Assembly (NCBI RefSeq): GCF_009817885.1
Contig: NZ_CP041764.1
Location: 1,116,001 to 1,180,000 of the forward strand
Length of the DNA: 64,000 nt
Reading direction: 5' to 3'
Source: Serratia rhizosphaerae
Lineage (GTDB): Bacteria; Pseudomonadota; Gammaproteobacteria; Enterobacterales; Enterobacteriaceae
A program made the position numbers and the translations under genes. Of the stretch, positions 18,254-25,780 are shown one piece after another; position 1 is the first letter of the stretch; the number at the start of each line of letters is the position of its first letter. Below the pieces are notes generated by a model. The model made no database searches, was not told the origin of the DNA, and saw nothing but the letters and a program-made list of their open reading frames with translations.

Positions 18254-18258
18254 TTTTT
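18236..18258 (+). terminator. Rho-independent terminator of fadE
   Basis: GGGGCGA-TCT-TCGCCCC is followed at once by six T. The upstream copy of the stem (18086-18102) has no T-run, so this distal copy is the functional one. Confidence 0.85.
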
Positions 18259-18280
18259 GATCGCCGCAACCCGCTGCGAT

Positions 18281-19480
18281 TTAACTGTGCTGGCGAATAC
18301 GCGCCAGCAGCTCATCGACATTGGCCATCTGCGGCTCATTAACGATCAGCGCCCGCCCCAGGCTCAGCGCGTTACGCTGGCATTCGGCGCGCATATCAGC
18401 ATCCTCAATCGCATCCAGATCGGCGACGTGCGCCAGGCCGATGGTGCGGCGAATCAGTTCGGTACCGCAATAGCCCACCGCATCCTGCCATACCTGCTGC
18501 AGGAAGCGCTCCGCATAGCCGGACGTCGCCAGCGCGGCATCTTCCGTCTTTTGCTGACACAGCGCCAGAAAGCGGTCGGCGAAAATCAGCCACAGCTCGC
18601 GCACGTCCTGCAGCCGCTGTTCGCGGCCGGCGGCGGCGTCGCGCGGGCCAAGCAGCCCCGGCAACCCGCAGTAGTTCAGCAGCAGGTTGCCCAGCGCGGT
18701 ACCCACGTCGAAGCCGATCGGCCCGTAGAAGCCGAATTCGGCATCAATCGCCTTCAGCCGCCCTTCGGCAACAAATATCGAGCCGCTGTGAATATCGCCG
18801 TGCAATAACGCTTCGGCTTTGCTGAGAAAACGGTGCTTCAGCCCGGCGACCGCCAGCTTCAGCGCCGCGTCGTGGCGCAGCTCGCGTACCTGCGGCAGCA
18901 GCGCTTCGTCAAACTGATTGCGTTCGTGGTCGCAGTAAGGATCGCTGAAAAACAGATCTTCGGTAATCTGGCACAGCTCGGGGTTGGTAAAGCGGCTGAC
19001 CTGCGCCTTTTTCTGCTGCGCATTTTGGTAAAAATCAGAGGTATGAAACAGCGTCTGCGCCAGATACTCCGCCAGCTGGCCGACCGCCAACGGATAGTAA
19101 TGCCCGGCGATCAGCGCGTTGCGCCAGATTTGGTGGTCGGAGAGATCTTCCTGCACCATCACCGCCAGCTCCGCGTCATGATGCAGTACGCGCACGGTAT
19201 GGCGCGGGCAGAACTCGCCATGGATCAGCAGCGTTTGGGCCTCAATGCGCGCCCGGTCGAGCGTCAGCGGCCAGGACTCACCGACGCAGCGTACGTACGG
19301 CAGCGCCTGCTTGACGATCGCCCGGCTGACGCCTTCCCGGTCGCGGATTTTAAACACCAGGTTCAGGTTGCCGTCGCCGATCTCCTCGGCGCTGACCAGC
19401 GTGTGCGGATCGGCCAGTTGTCCGAACTGGCGGGCGTATTCAACGGCATCGGCTGCCGTAAAGGTACGGTAAAGCGACAT
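18281..19480 (-). CDS. mtnK: 5-methylthioribose kinase
   Basis: MtnK phosphorylates 5-methylthioribose to methylthioribose-1-phosphate, the entry step of this methionine salvage route. The 399 residues match the usual length of the enzyme. The aminoglycoside-phosphotransferase-like kinase core shows EEIGDGNLNLVFKI (ATP loop), LLHGDIHSGSIFV (catalytic loop with Asp) and IDAEFGFYGPIGFD (metal Asp). It is divergent from mtnA, and the shared gap holds a MetJ operator. Confidence 0.96.
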   Translation of the reverse strand: MSLYRTFTAADAVEYARQFGQLADPHTLVSAEEIGDGNLNLVFKIRDREGVSRAIVKQALPYVRCVGESWPLTLDRARIEAQTLLIHGEFCPRHTVRVLHHDAELAVMVQEDLSDHQIWRNALIAGHYYPLAVGQLAEYLAQTLFHTSDFYQNAQQKKAQVSRFTNPELCQITEDLFFSDPYCDHERNQFDEALLPQVRELRHDAALKLAVAGLKHRFLSKAEALLHGDIHSGSIFVAEGRLKAIDAEFGFYGPIGFDVGTALGNLLLNYCGLPGLLGPRDAAAGREQRLQDVRELWLIFADRFLALCQQKTEDAALATSGYAERFLQQVWQDAVGYCGTELIRRTIGLAHVADLDAIEDADMRAECQRNALSLGRALIVNEPQMANVDELLARIRQHS

Positions 19481-19524
19481 CTCAACCCCTCTGGTATCAC
19501 TGACAAACAGGATCTTATTTTTTT

Positions 19525-19556
19525 AGACGTAAAGGCATTTGGACATCTATACATCC
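19525..19556 (+). promoter_or_regulatory. MetJ operator (four met boxes) between mtnK and mtnA
   Basis: Four contiguous 8-mers, AGACGTAA, AGGCATTT, GGACATCT and ATACATCC, match the met box AGACGTCT at 6, 5, 6 and 5 of 8 positions in strict 8-base phase. The array lies in the 139-base gap between the divergent starts. It fits repression of methionine salvage by MetJ with S-adenosylmethionine, as expected for mtn genes in enterobacteria. Confidence 0.8.
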
Positions 19557-19619
19557 GAAATTCATGTTGGCAGAATAGCGCTACAGATGCAATACGCTCG
19601 TAACAAGGATTTAACTGCT

Positions 19620-20648
19620 ATGCGCCCTCTTAACACCACCAGTTTGATACTGCGCGACAACCGGCTGTGGATCCTCGATCAGCAGGCGTTGCCCCAGGAA
19701 AAACGCTGGCTTGCCAGCGACAGCGTTGAAGAACTCGTCGACCATATCCACGCCCTGCGCGTGCGCGGCGCACCGCTGATCGGGCTGTCCGCCAGCCTGC
19801 TGCTGGCTCTGCTGGCCGAGCGCGGCCTCGCCCGCGATGACGTCATGCAGGCGCTGAGCACGCTGCGGGCGGCGCGGCCGACCGCCGTTAATCTGATGAA
19901 TAATCTGGATCGCATTAAGCAGGCGCTGGCGCAGCCGGCGTGGCGCGCAGCGGTAAGCGCGGAAGCCTGGCGGCTGGTGGAAGAAGATCGCGCCCTGTGC
20001 GAGCGCATCGCCGACCACGGCGCGGCGCTGGTCGCCCCCGGCAGCCGGCTGCTGACCCACTGCAACACCGGCGGGCTGGCCACCGCCGGCATCGGCACGG
20101 CGATTGGCGTGCTGCTGCGCGCCCACCAGCAGGGCAAAGTGGAACACGTGTGGGTGGATGAAACCCGTCCTCTGCTGCAAGGCGGCCGGCTGACCGCCTG
20201 GGAAATGGGCGAGCTGGGCATCCCCTACCGGCTGATCTGCGATTCGATGGCCGCCAGCCTGATGGCGCAGGGACAGGTCGATGCGGTGTGGGTCGGCGCC
20301 GATCGCATCGCCGCCAACGGCGACGTCGCCAACAAGATCGGCACCTACAGCCTGGCGGTGCTGGCGCATTATCACGGCATTCCGTTTTACGTCGCCGCAC
20401 CGCACACCACGCACGATCCGACCTGCGCCGACGGCGCCGCCATTCCGATTGAGCAGCGCGCCGCCGAGGAAGTGGCCGGTGTCAGCGGCAGCTTCGGCCA
20501 GTGCCGCTGGGCGCCGGAAGACGCCGACGTGTATAACCCGGCGTTTGACGTAACGCCGTCAGCGCTGATTAGCGGTTGGGTGCTGGACAGCGGCGTGATT
20601 ACGCCGCAGCAGGTCAAGGCGGGGATTTTCCAGCAGGCGCTGGGGTAA
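19620..20648 (+). CDS. mtnA: Methylthioribose-1-phosphate isomerase
   Basis: MtnA turns methylthioribose-1-phosphate into methylthioribulose-1-phosphate. It belongs to the eIF2B-alpha-related aldose/ketose isomerase family. The 342 residues are the family norm. Proposed catalytic residues are visible: Cys148 in LTHCNTGGLATAG and Asp228 in GADRIAANGDVANKIGTY. The frame is open 27 codons further upstream through the MetJ boxes. The ATG at 19620 follows AAGGA by 10 bases and gives the usual N-terminus. Confidence 0.96.
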   Translation: MRPLNTTSLILRDNRLWILDQQALPQEKRWLASDSVEELVDHIHALRVRGAPLIGLSASLLLALLAERGLARDDVMQALSTLRAARPTAVNLMNNLDRIKQALAQPAWRAAVSAEAWRLVEEDRALCERIADHGAALVAPGSRLLTHCNTGGLATAGIGTAIGVLLRAHQQGKVEHVWVDETRPLLQGGRLTAWEMGELGIPYRLICDSMAASLMAQGQVDAVWVGADRIAANGDVANKIGTYSLAVLAHYHGIPFYVAAPHTTHDPTCADGAAIPIEQRAAEEVAGVSGSFGQCRWAPEDADVYNPAFDVTPSALISGWVLDSGVITPQQVKAGIFQQALG

Positions 20649-20654
20649 CGTTGT

Positions 20655-20680
20655 AACAGGGCTGATTATACAGCCCTGTT
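20655..20680 (+). terminator. Bidirectional terminator between mtnA and mtnD
   Basis: AACAGGGCTG (20655-20664) and CAGCCCTGTT (20671-20680) form a perfect 10-bp stem with loop ATTATA. It lies midway between the stops of the convergent genes. The flanking U-tracts are weak on both sides. Confidence 0.7.
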
Positions 20681-20694
20681 GATCACCCGACGCG

Positions 20695-21237
20695 TTAATC
20701 CAGACGCGGGAACGCGTCGGCGATCGGATCGCCGGTAAACTGCGCGATCCAGCCCTGCGGATTATCAAACACGCGAATGGCGGTAAAATGCGGCGCGGCG
20801 CCCATATCAAACCAGTGCGGCGTATGGGCCGGCACCGAGATCAGATCGTTTTTTTCACACAGGATCTGATACACCCGCTGGTTCAGATGCAGGCAAAACA
20901 GCCCGGCGCCCTCGACAAAGAAACGCACCTCATCTTCGCCGTGGGTATGTTCCGATAAAAACTTCTGCCGCAGATCCTCGCGCTGCGGATGATCCGGGCG
21001 CATGGCGATCACATCCCAGCTTTGGTAGCCCTTTTCCGCCACCAGCCGATCGATGGCGTGCTGATAGGCGGCGATCACCGCCTCCGGCTGCGGATCATCC
21101 TCCAGCACGCGATCCGCCTGCCAGCGTTCGAAACGCACGCCGACCTGCTCCAGCTGCCGGCGGATCTGCTCGCCGTCGCGGCTCTGCCACAGCGGCTGCT
21201 GCGGCTGTTCATCGCTATAAATGGTCAAGGCGCTCAT
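20695..21237 (-). CDS. mtnD: Acireductone dioxygenase
   Basis: The 180-residue cupin oxidises the acireductone. With Fe2+ it gives the methionine keto-precursor and formate; with Ni2+ it gives an off-pathway product, as shown for the Klebsiella enzyme. The metal ligands are all present: His97, His99 and Glu103 in EHTHGEDEVRFF, and His141 in PAHTPHWFDMG. The start was taken at MSALTIYSD, where ATG shares one base with the mtnC stop (TGATG); two more upstream codons are open. It is the last gene of mtnBCD. Confidence 0.97.
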   Translation of the reverse strand: MSALTIYSDEQPQQPLWQSRDGEQIRRQLEQVGVRFERWQADRVLEDDPQPEAVIAAYQHAIDRLVAEKGYQSWDVIAMRPDHPQREDLRQKFLSEHTHGEDEVRFFVEGAGLFCLHLNQRVYQILCEKNDLISVPAHTPHWFDMGAAPHFTAIRVFDNPQGWIAQFTGDPIADAFPRLD

Positions 21238-21923
21238 CAGCAAAACTCCCCTAAGTCGATACGATCAAAGCGGTTAACCTGCGGGTGGCGGCTGTGCGGA
21301 TCGTCCTCGCCGCGAATCAGCTGACAACCGTGCCAGCCGGCGTCGTGCGCCGCGTCCAGCTCCTGGCGGATATCCGACAGGAACAGCAGTTCGGACGGCG
21401 CCAGGCCGATGGCCGCGGCGATATTGTGGTATGAACCCGCCTCGCGTTTGGCGCCGACGCGGGTATCAAAATAACCGCTGAACAGCGGCTGCAGATCGCC
21501 GGCTTCGCTGTAGCCGAACAGCAGTTTCTGCGCTTCAACCGAGCCGGAGGAGTAGACATACAGTCCGATACCCTGCCGCTGCCACGCCGCCAGCTGCGTC
21601 GCCACCTCCGGATAGAGATGGCCGCGAAAGTCGCCGTTGTGGTAACCGCTGCGCCAGACGATGCCCTGCAGCGCCTTCAGCGCGGTGGATTTGCGATCTT
21701 CATCCATAAAACGGTACAGAGCGGCGATCAGCTGCTCGGCATCGGCCTGCGGCTGCGCGATCTCTGCCCGCAGCGCCGCCAACGCCTCGGCCACCTCGCC
21801 GTCGTCCGCATGGCGGCGTACATAATCGGCCAGATGCTGGCGGGCGTAGGGAAACAGCACCTGATGCACAAAGCGGATATCGCTGGTGGTGCCTTCAATA
21901 TCGGTAACAATCGCGCGAATCAT
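21237..21923 (-). CDS. mtnC: Acireductone synthase (enolase-phosphatase E1)
   Basis: This 228-residue HAD-family enzyme enolises 2,3-diketo-5-methylthiopentyl-1-phosphate and removes the phosphate. HAD motif I is seen as VTDIEGTTSD at residues 6-15, and motif II as YVYSSGSVEAQK. FLSDIRQELDAA near 183-194 supplies the acidic motif. The start overlaps the mtnB stop by 4 bases (ATGA). Confidence 0.97.
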   Translation of the reverse strand: MIRAIVTDIEGTTSDIRFVHQVLFPYARQHLADYVRRHADDGEVAEALAALRAEIAQPQADAEQLIAALYRFMDEDRKSTALKALQGIVWRSGYHNGDFRGHLYPEVATQLAAWQRQGIGLYVYSSGSVEAQKLLFGYSEAGDLQPLFSGYFDTRVGAKREAGSYHNIAAAIGLAPSELLFLSDIRQELDAAHDAGWHGCQLIRGEDDPHSRHPQVNRFDRIDLGEFC

Positions 21924-22534
21924 TGCGCCTCCAATAAACGACGTTGCAGTTCACACTGGAATAAAAACTCCAGCCCTTCAAGGTGACGGCGCGCTTCCTG
22001 CACCTGCCGCCCCCAGCAGTACAGCCCGTGGCCGCGAACCAGAAAACCGTACGCCAGCGGCGTCTGTTCGGCATAGGCCGACACCTGCGCCGCCAGCCGG
22101 GCAATATCCTGGTCGTTGTCGAAGATCGGGATGCATACCTCGTCCTGATGGCTGCGCTGGCCGCTGAGCGATTTTTGCATTTCATAACCCTGCAGCCGCA
22201 GCGCGCTGCCCTTTTCCACTCGCGACAACACCGTGGCATTGACCGAGTGGGTATGCAAGACGGCGTTCACCTGCGGATAGAGACGATACAGCAGCGTATG
22301 CAGGCCGGTCTCCGCCGACGGGGTGCGCCCGTCCGGCGCGGCATTGCTGGCGATCTCCACCCGCAGAAAATCCTGCTCGCGCAGGCTGCCCTTATCCCTG
22401 CCGGATTCGGTCACCAGGCAGTGTTCGTCATTCAGGCGCAGCGACATATTGCCGCCGGTAGCCGGGCACCAGCCTTTGTCGCCAATCCAGTGGCAAACGG
22501 CCAGCAGCGCGCTGAGTTGCTCGTTTTCGCTCAT
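21920..22534 (-). CDS. mtnB: Methylthioribulose-1-phosphate dehydratase
   Basis: This 204-residue class II aldolase/adducin-family zinc enzyme dehydrates methylthioribulose-1-phosphate. Zinc ligands are visible in VLHTHSVNATVLS and in the late FLVRGHGLYCWG. PATGGNMSLR binds the phosphate. The open frame runs 24 codons further upstream. MSENEQLSALL at 22534 gives the normal family length and was chosen, although its ribosome site (GCGGGA) is weak. It is the first gene of mtnBCD. Confidence 0.95.
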   Translation of the reverse strand: MSENEQLSALLAVCHWIGDKGWCPATGGNMSLRLNDEHCLVTESGRDKGSLREQDFLRVEIASNAAPDGRTPSAETGLHTLLYRLYPQVNAVLHTHSVNATVLSRVEKGSALRLQGYEMQKSLSGQRSHQDEVCIPIFDNDQDIARLAAQVSAYAEQTPLAYGFLVRGHGLYCWGRQVQEARRHLEGLEFLFQCELQRRLLEAQ

Positions 22535-22600
22535 GAGTATCCCGCAGTGAAAGGTACGGATGGCAGCGCCGATGCGATTCGGCGACCGCCTCACAGATAT

Positions 22601-22616
22601 AGCCATCTAAACGTCT
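22601..22616 (+). promoter_or_regulatory. MetJ operator (two met boxes) between mtnB and mtnE
   Basis: AGCCATCT and AAACGTCT are adjacent 8-mers matching the met box AGACGTCT at 6 and 7 of 8 positions. They lie between the divergent mtnB and mtnE starts, so one site may repress both sides of the salvage cluster. Confidence 0.7.
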
Positions 22617-22684
22617 TGATTGCCAGATACTAGCATCGTGCTATATTGTCAGCAACATCAGCATAATGGGACACCACATCGCTT

Positions 22685-23845
22685 ATGACGCTTTCCGCAC
22701 CGACTCCCGACAGTAAACTGCCCGCCCTCGGCACCACCATTTTCAGCCAGATGAGCGCGCTGGCGCAGCAGCATCAGGCGATTAACCTGTCGCAGGGCTT
22801 CCCCGACTTCGACGGCCCGGGCTATTTAAAGCAGCGTTTGGCCTGGCACGTCGAACAGGGCGCCAACCAGTACGCGCCGATGACCGGCGTCGCGCCGCTG
22901 CGCGAGGCCATCGCCGACAAGACCGCCGAGCTTTATGGCTGGCGGCCGGACGCCGGGACGGAAGTGACCGTCACCGCCGGCGCCACTGAGGCGCTGTTCG
23001 CCGCCATCAGCGCGCTGGTTCGGCCGGGCGATGAAGTGATCTGCTTCGACCCGAGCTACGACAGCTACGCCCCGGCGGTGCAGCTGTGCGGCGGCATTCT
23101 CAAACGCATCGCTCTGCAGCCGCCGGCGTTTAACGTCGACTGGCGGCAGTTCCGCGAACAGCTGTCGCCACGCACCCGGCTGGTGATCGTCAATACGCCG
23201 CACAACCCGTCCGCCACCGTCTGGCAGGCCGAAGATTTACAGCAGCTGTGGCAGGCCATTGCCGGGCAGGAAATCTACGTGCTCAGCGATGAAGTGTACG
23301 AGCATATCTGCTTTGCCGATAACGGCCACGCCGGCGTACTGGCCCACCCTCAACTACGTCAGCGGGCGATCGCCGTCTCTTCCTTCGGTAAAACCTTCCA
23401 TATGACCGGCTGGAAAGTGGGTTACTGCGTCGCGCCGGCCGCGCTGAGCGCCGAAGTGCGCAAAGTGCACCAGTATCTGACCTTTGCGGTCAATACCCCG
23501 GCCCAGCTGGCGCTGGCAGACATGCTGCGCGCCGAGCCAGAGCACTGGCGTCAGCTGCCGGCGTTTTACCGCGCCAAGCGCGACCGCTTTGTGCAGGCAT
23601 TAAGCCGCAGCCGGCTGGAAATTCTGCCGTGTGCAGGTACATACTTCTTACTGGCGGATTACAGCGCCGTGTCGGATCTGGACGACGTGGCGTTCTGCCG
23701 CTGGTTAACGGAACAGGTGGGCGTAGCGGCGATCCCGCTGTCGGTGTTCTGCGCCGATCCTTTCCCTCATAAATTGATCCGGCTGTGTTTTGCCAAACAG
23801 GATGACACGCTGGATGCGGCTGCGGAGCGGTTATGTCGACTTTAA
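22685..23845 (+). CDS. mtnE: Methionine (4-methylthio-2-oxobutanoate) aminotransferase, YbdL type
   Basis: The 386-residue class I PLP aminotransferase has the same length as E. coli YbdL and agrees along the whole sequence. It converts 4-methylthio-2-oxobutanoate to methionine, closing the salvage cycle; YbdL prefers methionine and aromatic or glutamine donors. The PLP lysine lies in VSSFGKTFHMTGWKVGY. The NTPHNPSATVW and SDEVYEH motifs bind the cofactor. Its last 13 bases overlap the start of yafV. Calling it mtnE rests on its place in the mtn cluster. Confidence 0.92.
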   Translation: MTLSAPTPDSKLPALGTTIFSQMSALAQQHQAINLSQGFPDFDGPGYLKQRLAWHVEQGANQYAPMTGVAPLREAIADKTAELYGWRPDAGTEVTVTAGATEALFAAISALVRPGDEVICFDPSYDSYAPAVQLCGGILKRIALQPPAFNVDWRQFREQLSPRTRLVIVNTPHNPSATVWQAEDLQQLWQAIAGQEIYVLSDEVYEHICFADNGHAGVLAHPQLRQRAIAVSSFGKTFHMTGWKVGYCVAPAALSAEVRKVHQYLTFAVNTPAQLALADMLRAEPEHWRQLPAFYRAKRDRFVQALSRSRLEILPCAGTYFLLADYSAVSDLDDVAFCRWLTEQVGVAAIPLSVFCADPFPHKLIRLCFAKQDDTLDAAAERLCRL

Positions 23846-24606
23846 AAATTACCCTGTTGCAGCAACCGCTGGTATGGCGCGACGGGCAGGCCAACCTGCA
23901 GCATTTCGACCGGCTGCTGGCCGATATTCACGGCCGCGATCTGATCGTGCTGCCGGAGATGTTCACCACCGGTTTTGCCATGGACGCCGGCGAAAGCGCG
24001 CTGCCCGAACGCCAGGTGATTAACTGGCTGCACGGCTGGGCGATCAAAACCAATGCGGCCATCGCCGGCAGCGTGGCGCTGAAAACCGACAAAGCGGCGG
24101 TGAACCGTTTTCTGCTGGTGGAGTCGGGCGGCACGGTGCACGCTTATGACAAGCGCCATCTGTTCCGCATGGCCGGCGAACACCTGCATTATCAAGCGGG
24201 AAAACGACGGGAAATCTTTGAATGGCGCGGCTGGCGGATTTTACCGCAGATCTGTTACGACCTGCGTTTCCCGGTCTGGTCGCGTTGCCAGCAGGATTAT
24301 GATTTGGCGCTGTACGTCGCCAACTGGCCGGCGGCGCGCAGCCAGCACTGGCAAACGCTGCTGGCGGCGCGCGCCATTGAAAACCAGGCTTACGTGGCCG
24401 GTTGCAACCGGGTCGGCGAAGACGGCAACGGGCTGAGCTACAGCGGCGACAGCCTGATTATCAGCCCGCAGGGAGAGACGCTGGCCAGCGCCGATGCCGG
24501 TGCTGCCGCGCGCCTGGACGCCGATCTGTCGCTGGAGAATCTGCAGATCTATCACACCGCCTTCCCCGCCTGGCGCGATGCCGACGATTTTCTGCGCCAC
24601 GATTAA
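23833..24606 (+). CDS. yafV: Omega-amidase YafV (carbon-nitrogen hydrolase)
   Basis: This is a 257-residue nitrilase-superfamily amidase. The Glu-Lys-Cys triad is visible in LPEMFTTGFAMD, YDKRHLFRM and QICYDLRFPVWSR. YafV and its relatives hydrolyse alpha-ketoglutaramate and similar omega-amides. That by-product arises when glutamine donates the amino group in the MtnE step, so the 13-base overlap with mtnE fits a coupled pair that pulls the transamination forward. It is cytosolic. Confidence 0.93.
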   Translation: MSTLKITLLQQPLVWRDGQANLQHFDRLLADIHGRDLIVLPEMFTTGFAMDAGESALPERQVINWLHGWAIKTNAAIAGSVALKTDKAAVNRFLLVESGGTVHAYDKRHLFRMAGEHLHYQAGKRREIFEWRGWRILPQICYDLRFPVWSRCQQDYDLALYVANWPAARSQHWQTLLAARAIENQAYVAGCNRVGEDGNGLSYSGDSLIISPQGETLASADAGAAARLDADLSLENLQIYHTAFPAWRDADDFLRHD

Positions 24607-24612
24607 TCCCTA

Positions 24613-24632
24613 GGGCGCGCTCAGGCGCGCCC
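24613..24632 (+). terminator. Hairpin downstream of yafV
   Basis: GGGCGCGC-TCAG-GCGCGCCC is a perfect 8-bp stem 6 bases after the yafV stop. The tail is C-rich with a few T, so it is a stable stem with a weak U-tract. Confidence 0.55.
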
Positions 24633-24643
24633 GCCTTCCTGCC

Positions 24644-24691
24644 AAGCCAACAAGCCAACAAGCCAACAAGCCAACAAGCCAACAAGCCAAC
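24644..24691 (+). repeat. Tandem array of six copies of the 8-mer AAGCCAAC
   Basis: Six exact copies of AAGCCAAC follow one another with no variation, then the sequence turns AT-rich. It is downstream of yafV and outside any gene. Exact copies suggest recent slippage, and the copy number may vary between isolates. The rest of the 24607-24880 interval is low-complexity AT-rich DNA with a terminator; no gene is seen. Confidence 0.95.
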
Positions 24692-24780
24692 AAAATATTA
24701 GCTTAACAAGCTAACATCAACGCAATCGTCGTGATTAAATCGATAAATTATTAACTTAATAGCTTATTTAATTAATAACT

Positions 24781-24811
24781 AAAAAAGACTGATAACCCAT
24801 TAAGTTATCAG
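24781..24811 (-). terminator. Rho-independent terminator of the MFS-SIP operon
   Basis: CTGATAAC (24789-24796) pairs with GTTATCAG (24804-24811). On the minus strand the stem is followed by TC and then six T. It is about 70 bases past the stop of the siderophore-interacting protein gene. Confidence 0.8.
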
Positions 24812-24880
24812 CCTTATTAAGCAGCAATCCCATTGTGAAAATAATAACTTATTAAGCCAATAACCTGGGGGCTTACGCTA

Positions 24881-25759
24881 TCAGCACCAGTAGGCCATAA
24901 AGTTGACCGTGGAACGATCCAGGTCGCATTCGCCGACCAGATAGCGGCGCAGCGATTTCACCGTCGACGATTCGGCGGCGACCCAGGCGTAAAAGCTGCA
25001 GGCGCCCTCAGCCCTTTCCCACAGCACCTCGCCGCCCAGGCTGTTTTCCGCCAGCGACTGCGCTTCGGCGCGCGCAGAATCGGGAATCGTCACCCGGCGG
25101 CGCACCGACTCCAGCAACAGCGTGCCGTGCAACTGCTGCGGCCCGACGTCACGCGGCAGCCAGAACACCTCGGCAAACGGGAACTGTGCCACGCTGACGC
25201 AGTCGCCGGCCAGCGGCACTTCAAAAAAGGCCTGCACCCGCGGCGGGTTGTCCTGCTGCGCCAGACGTTCGAGGATGCCCATCGCCGCTGGCAGCGCGGT
25301 TTCATCGGCAATCAGCAGCGCCTGGTTCATCTGCGCCGGCGGTGCCCATTCATAACCGCCGCTGTCGCCGGCAAAATCGGCGTTGGGCGCCACAATCTGA
25401 ATGGCATCGCCCACCTGCGCATGCGTCGCCCAGGCGGAGGCCGGGCCGTTGTCGCCGTGCAGCACAAACTCAACGTCCAGCTCCTGCCGCTCACTGCGCA
25501 GCGCACGCAGGGTATAGGTGCGCATCACCGGCCGCTGCGCCTTCGGTATCGCCATATAGTCGCGATACCAGTCATCGCCGTTTGCCAGCTGCAACGCCTG
25601 CCCTTCCGCACTCGGAAACAGCAGCTTGATACGCTGGTCCGGCGCTTCCAGTTTCATCCGGCTCACCTGCGGACCGCTGAAGACGCAACGCACCAGCGAC
25701 GGGGAAATCTGGCGTTTCTCGGTTAACTGAACATCAAAAATACGATAGCTCGCGGACAT
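24881..25759 (-). CDS. Siderophore-interacting protein (FAD-dependent ferric-siderophore reductase)
   Basis: This 292-residue SIP/ViuB-family protein resembles YqjH of E. coli. Such proteins reduce the iron of imported ferric siderophores with NAD(P)H and so release it in the cytosol. The FAD-binding motif RTYTLRALR is near residue 80. The substrate side is followed by LLIADETALPAAMGILE, the nucleotide-domain signature of the family. It ends VNFMAYWC. It lies 21 bases after the MFS gene on the same strand, and both read away from iucA. Aerobactin is the obvious substrate by context, but the specificity is not shown by the sequence. Confidence 0.9.
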   Translation of the reverse strand: MSASYRIFDVQLTEKRQISPSLVRCVFSGPQVSRMKLEAPDQRIKLLFPSAEGQALQLANGDDWYRDYMAIPKAQRPVMRTYTLRALRSERQELDVEFVLHGDNGPASAWATHAQVGDAIQIVAPNADFAGDSGGYEWAPPAQMNQALLIADETALPAAMGILERLAQQDNPPRVQAFFEVPLAGDCVSVAQFPFAEVFWLPRDVGPQQLHGTLLLESVRRRVTIPDSARAEAQSLAENSLGGEVLWERAEGACSFYAWVAAESSTVKSLRRYLVGECDLDRSTVNFMAYWC

Positions 25760-25780
25760 CTGACGGCCTCTCCCGCTTAT

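Noticed and set aside
24641..24691. CRISPR array
   Set aside because: The repeat unit is 8 bases with no spacers; it is a simple tandem repeat, and no cas gene is in the window.
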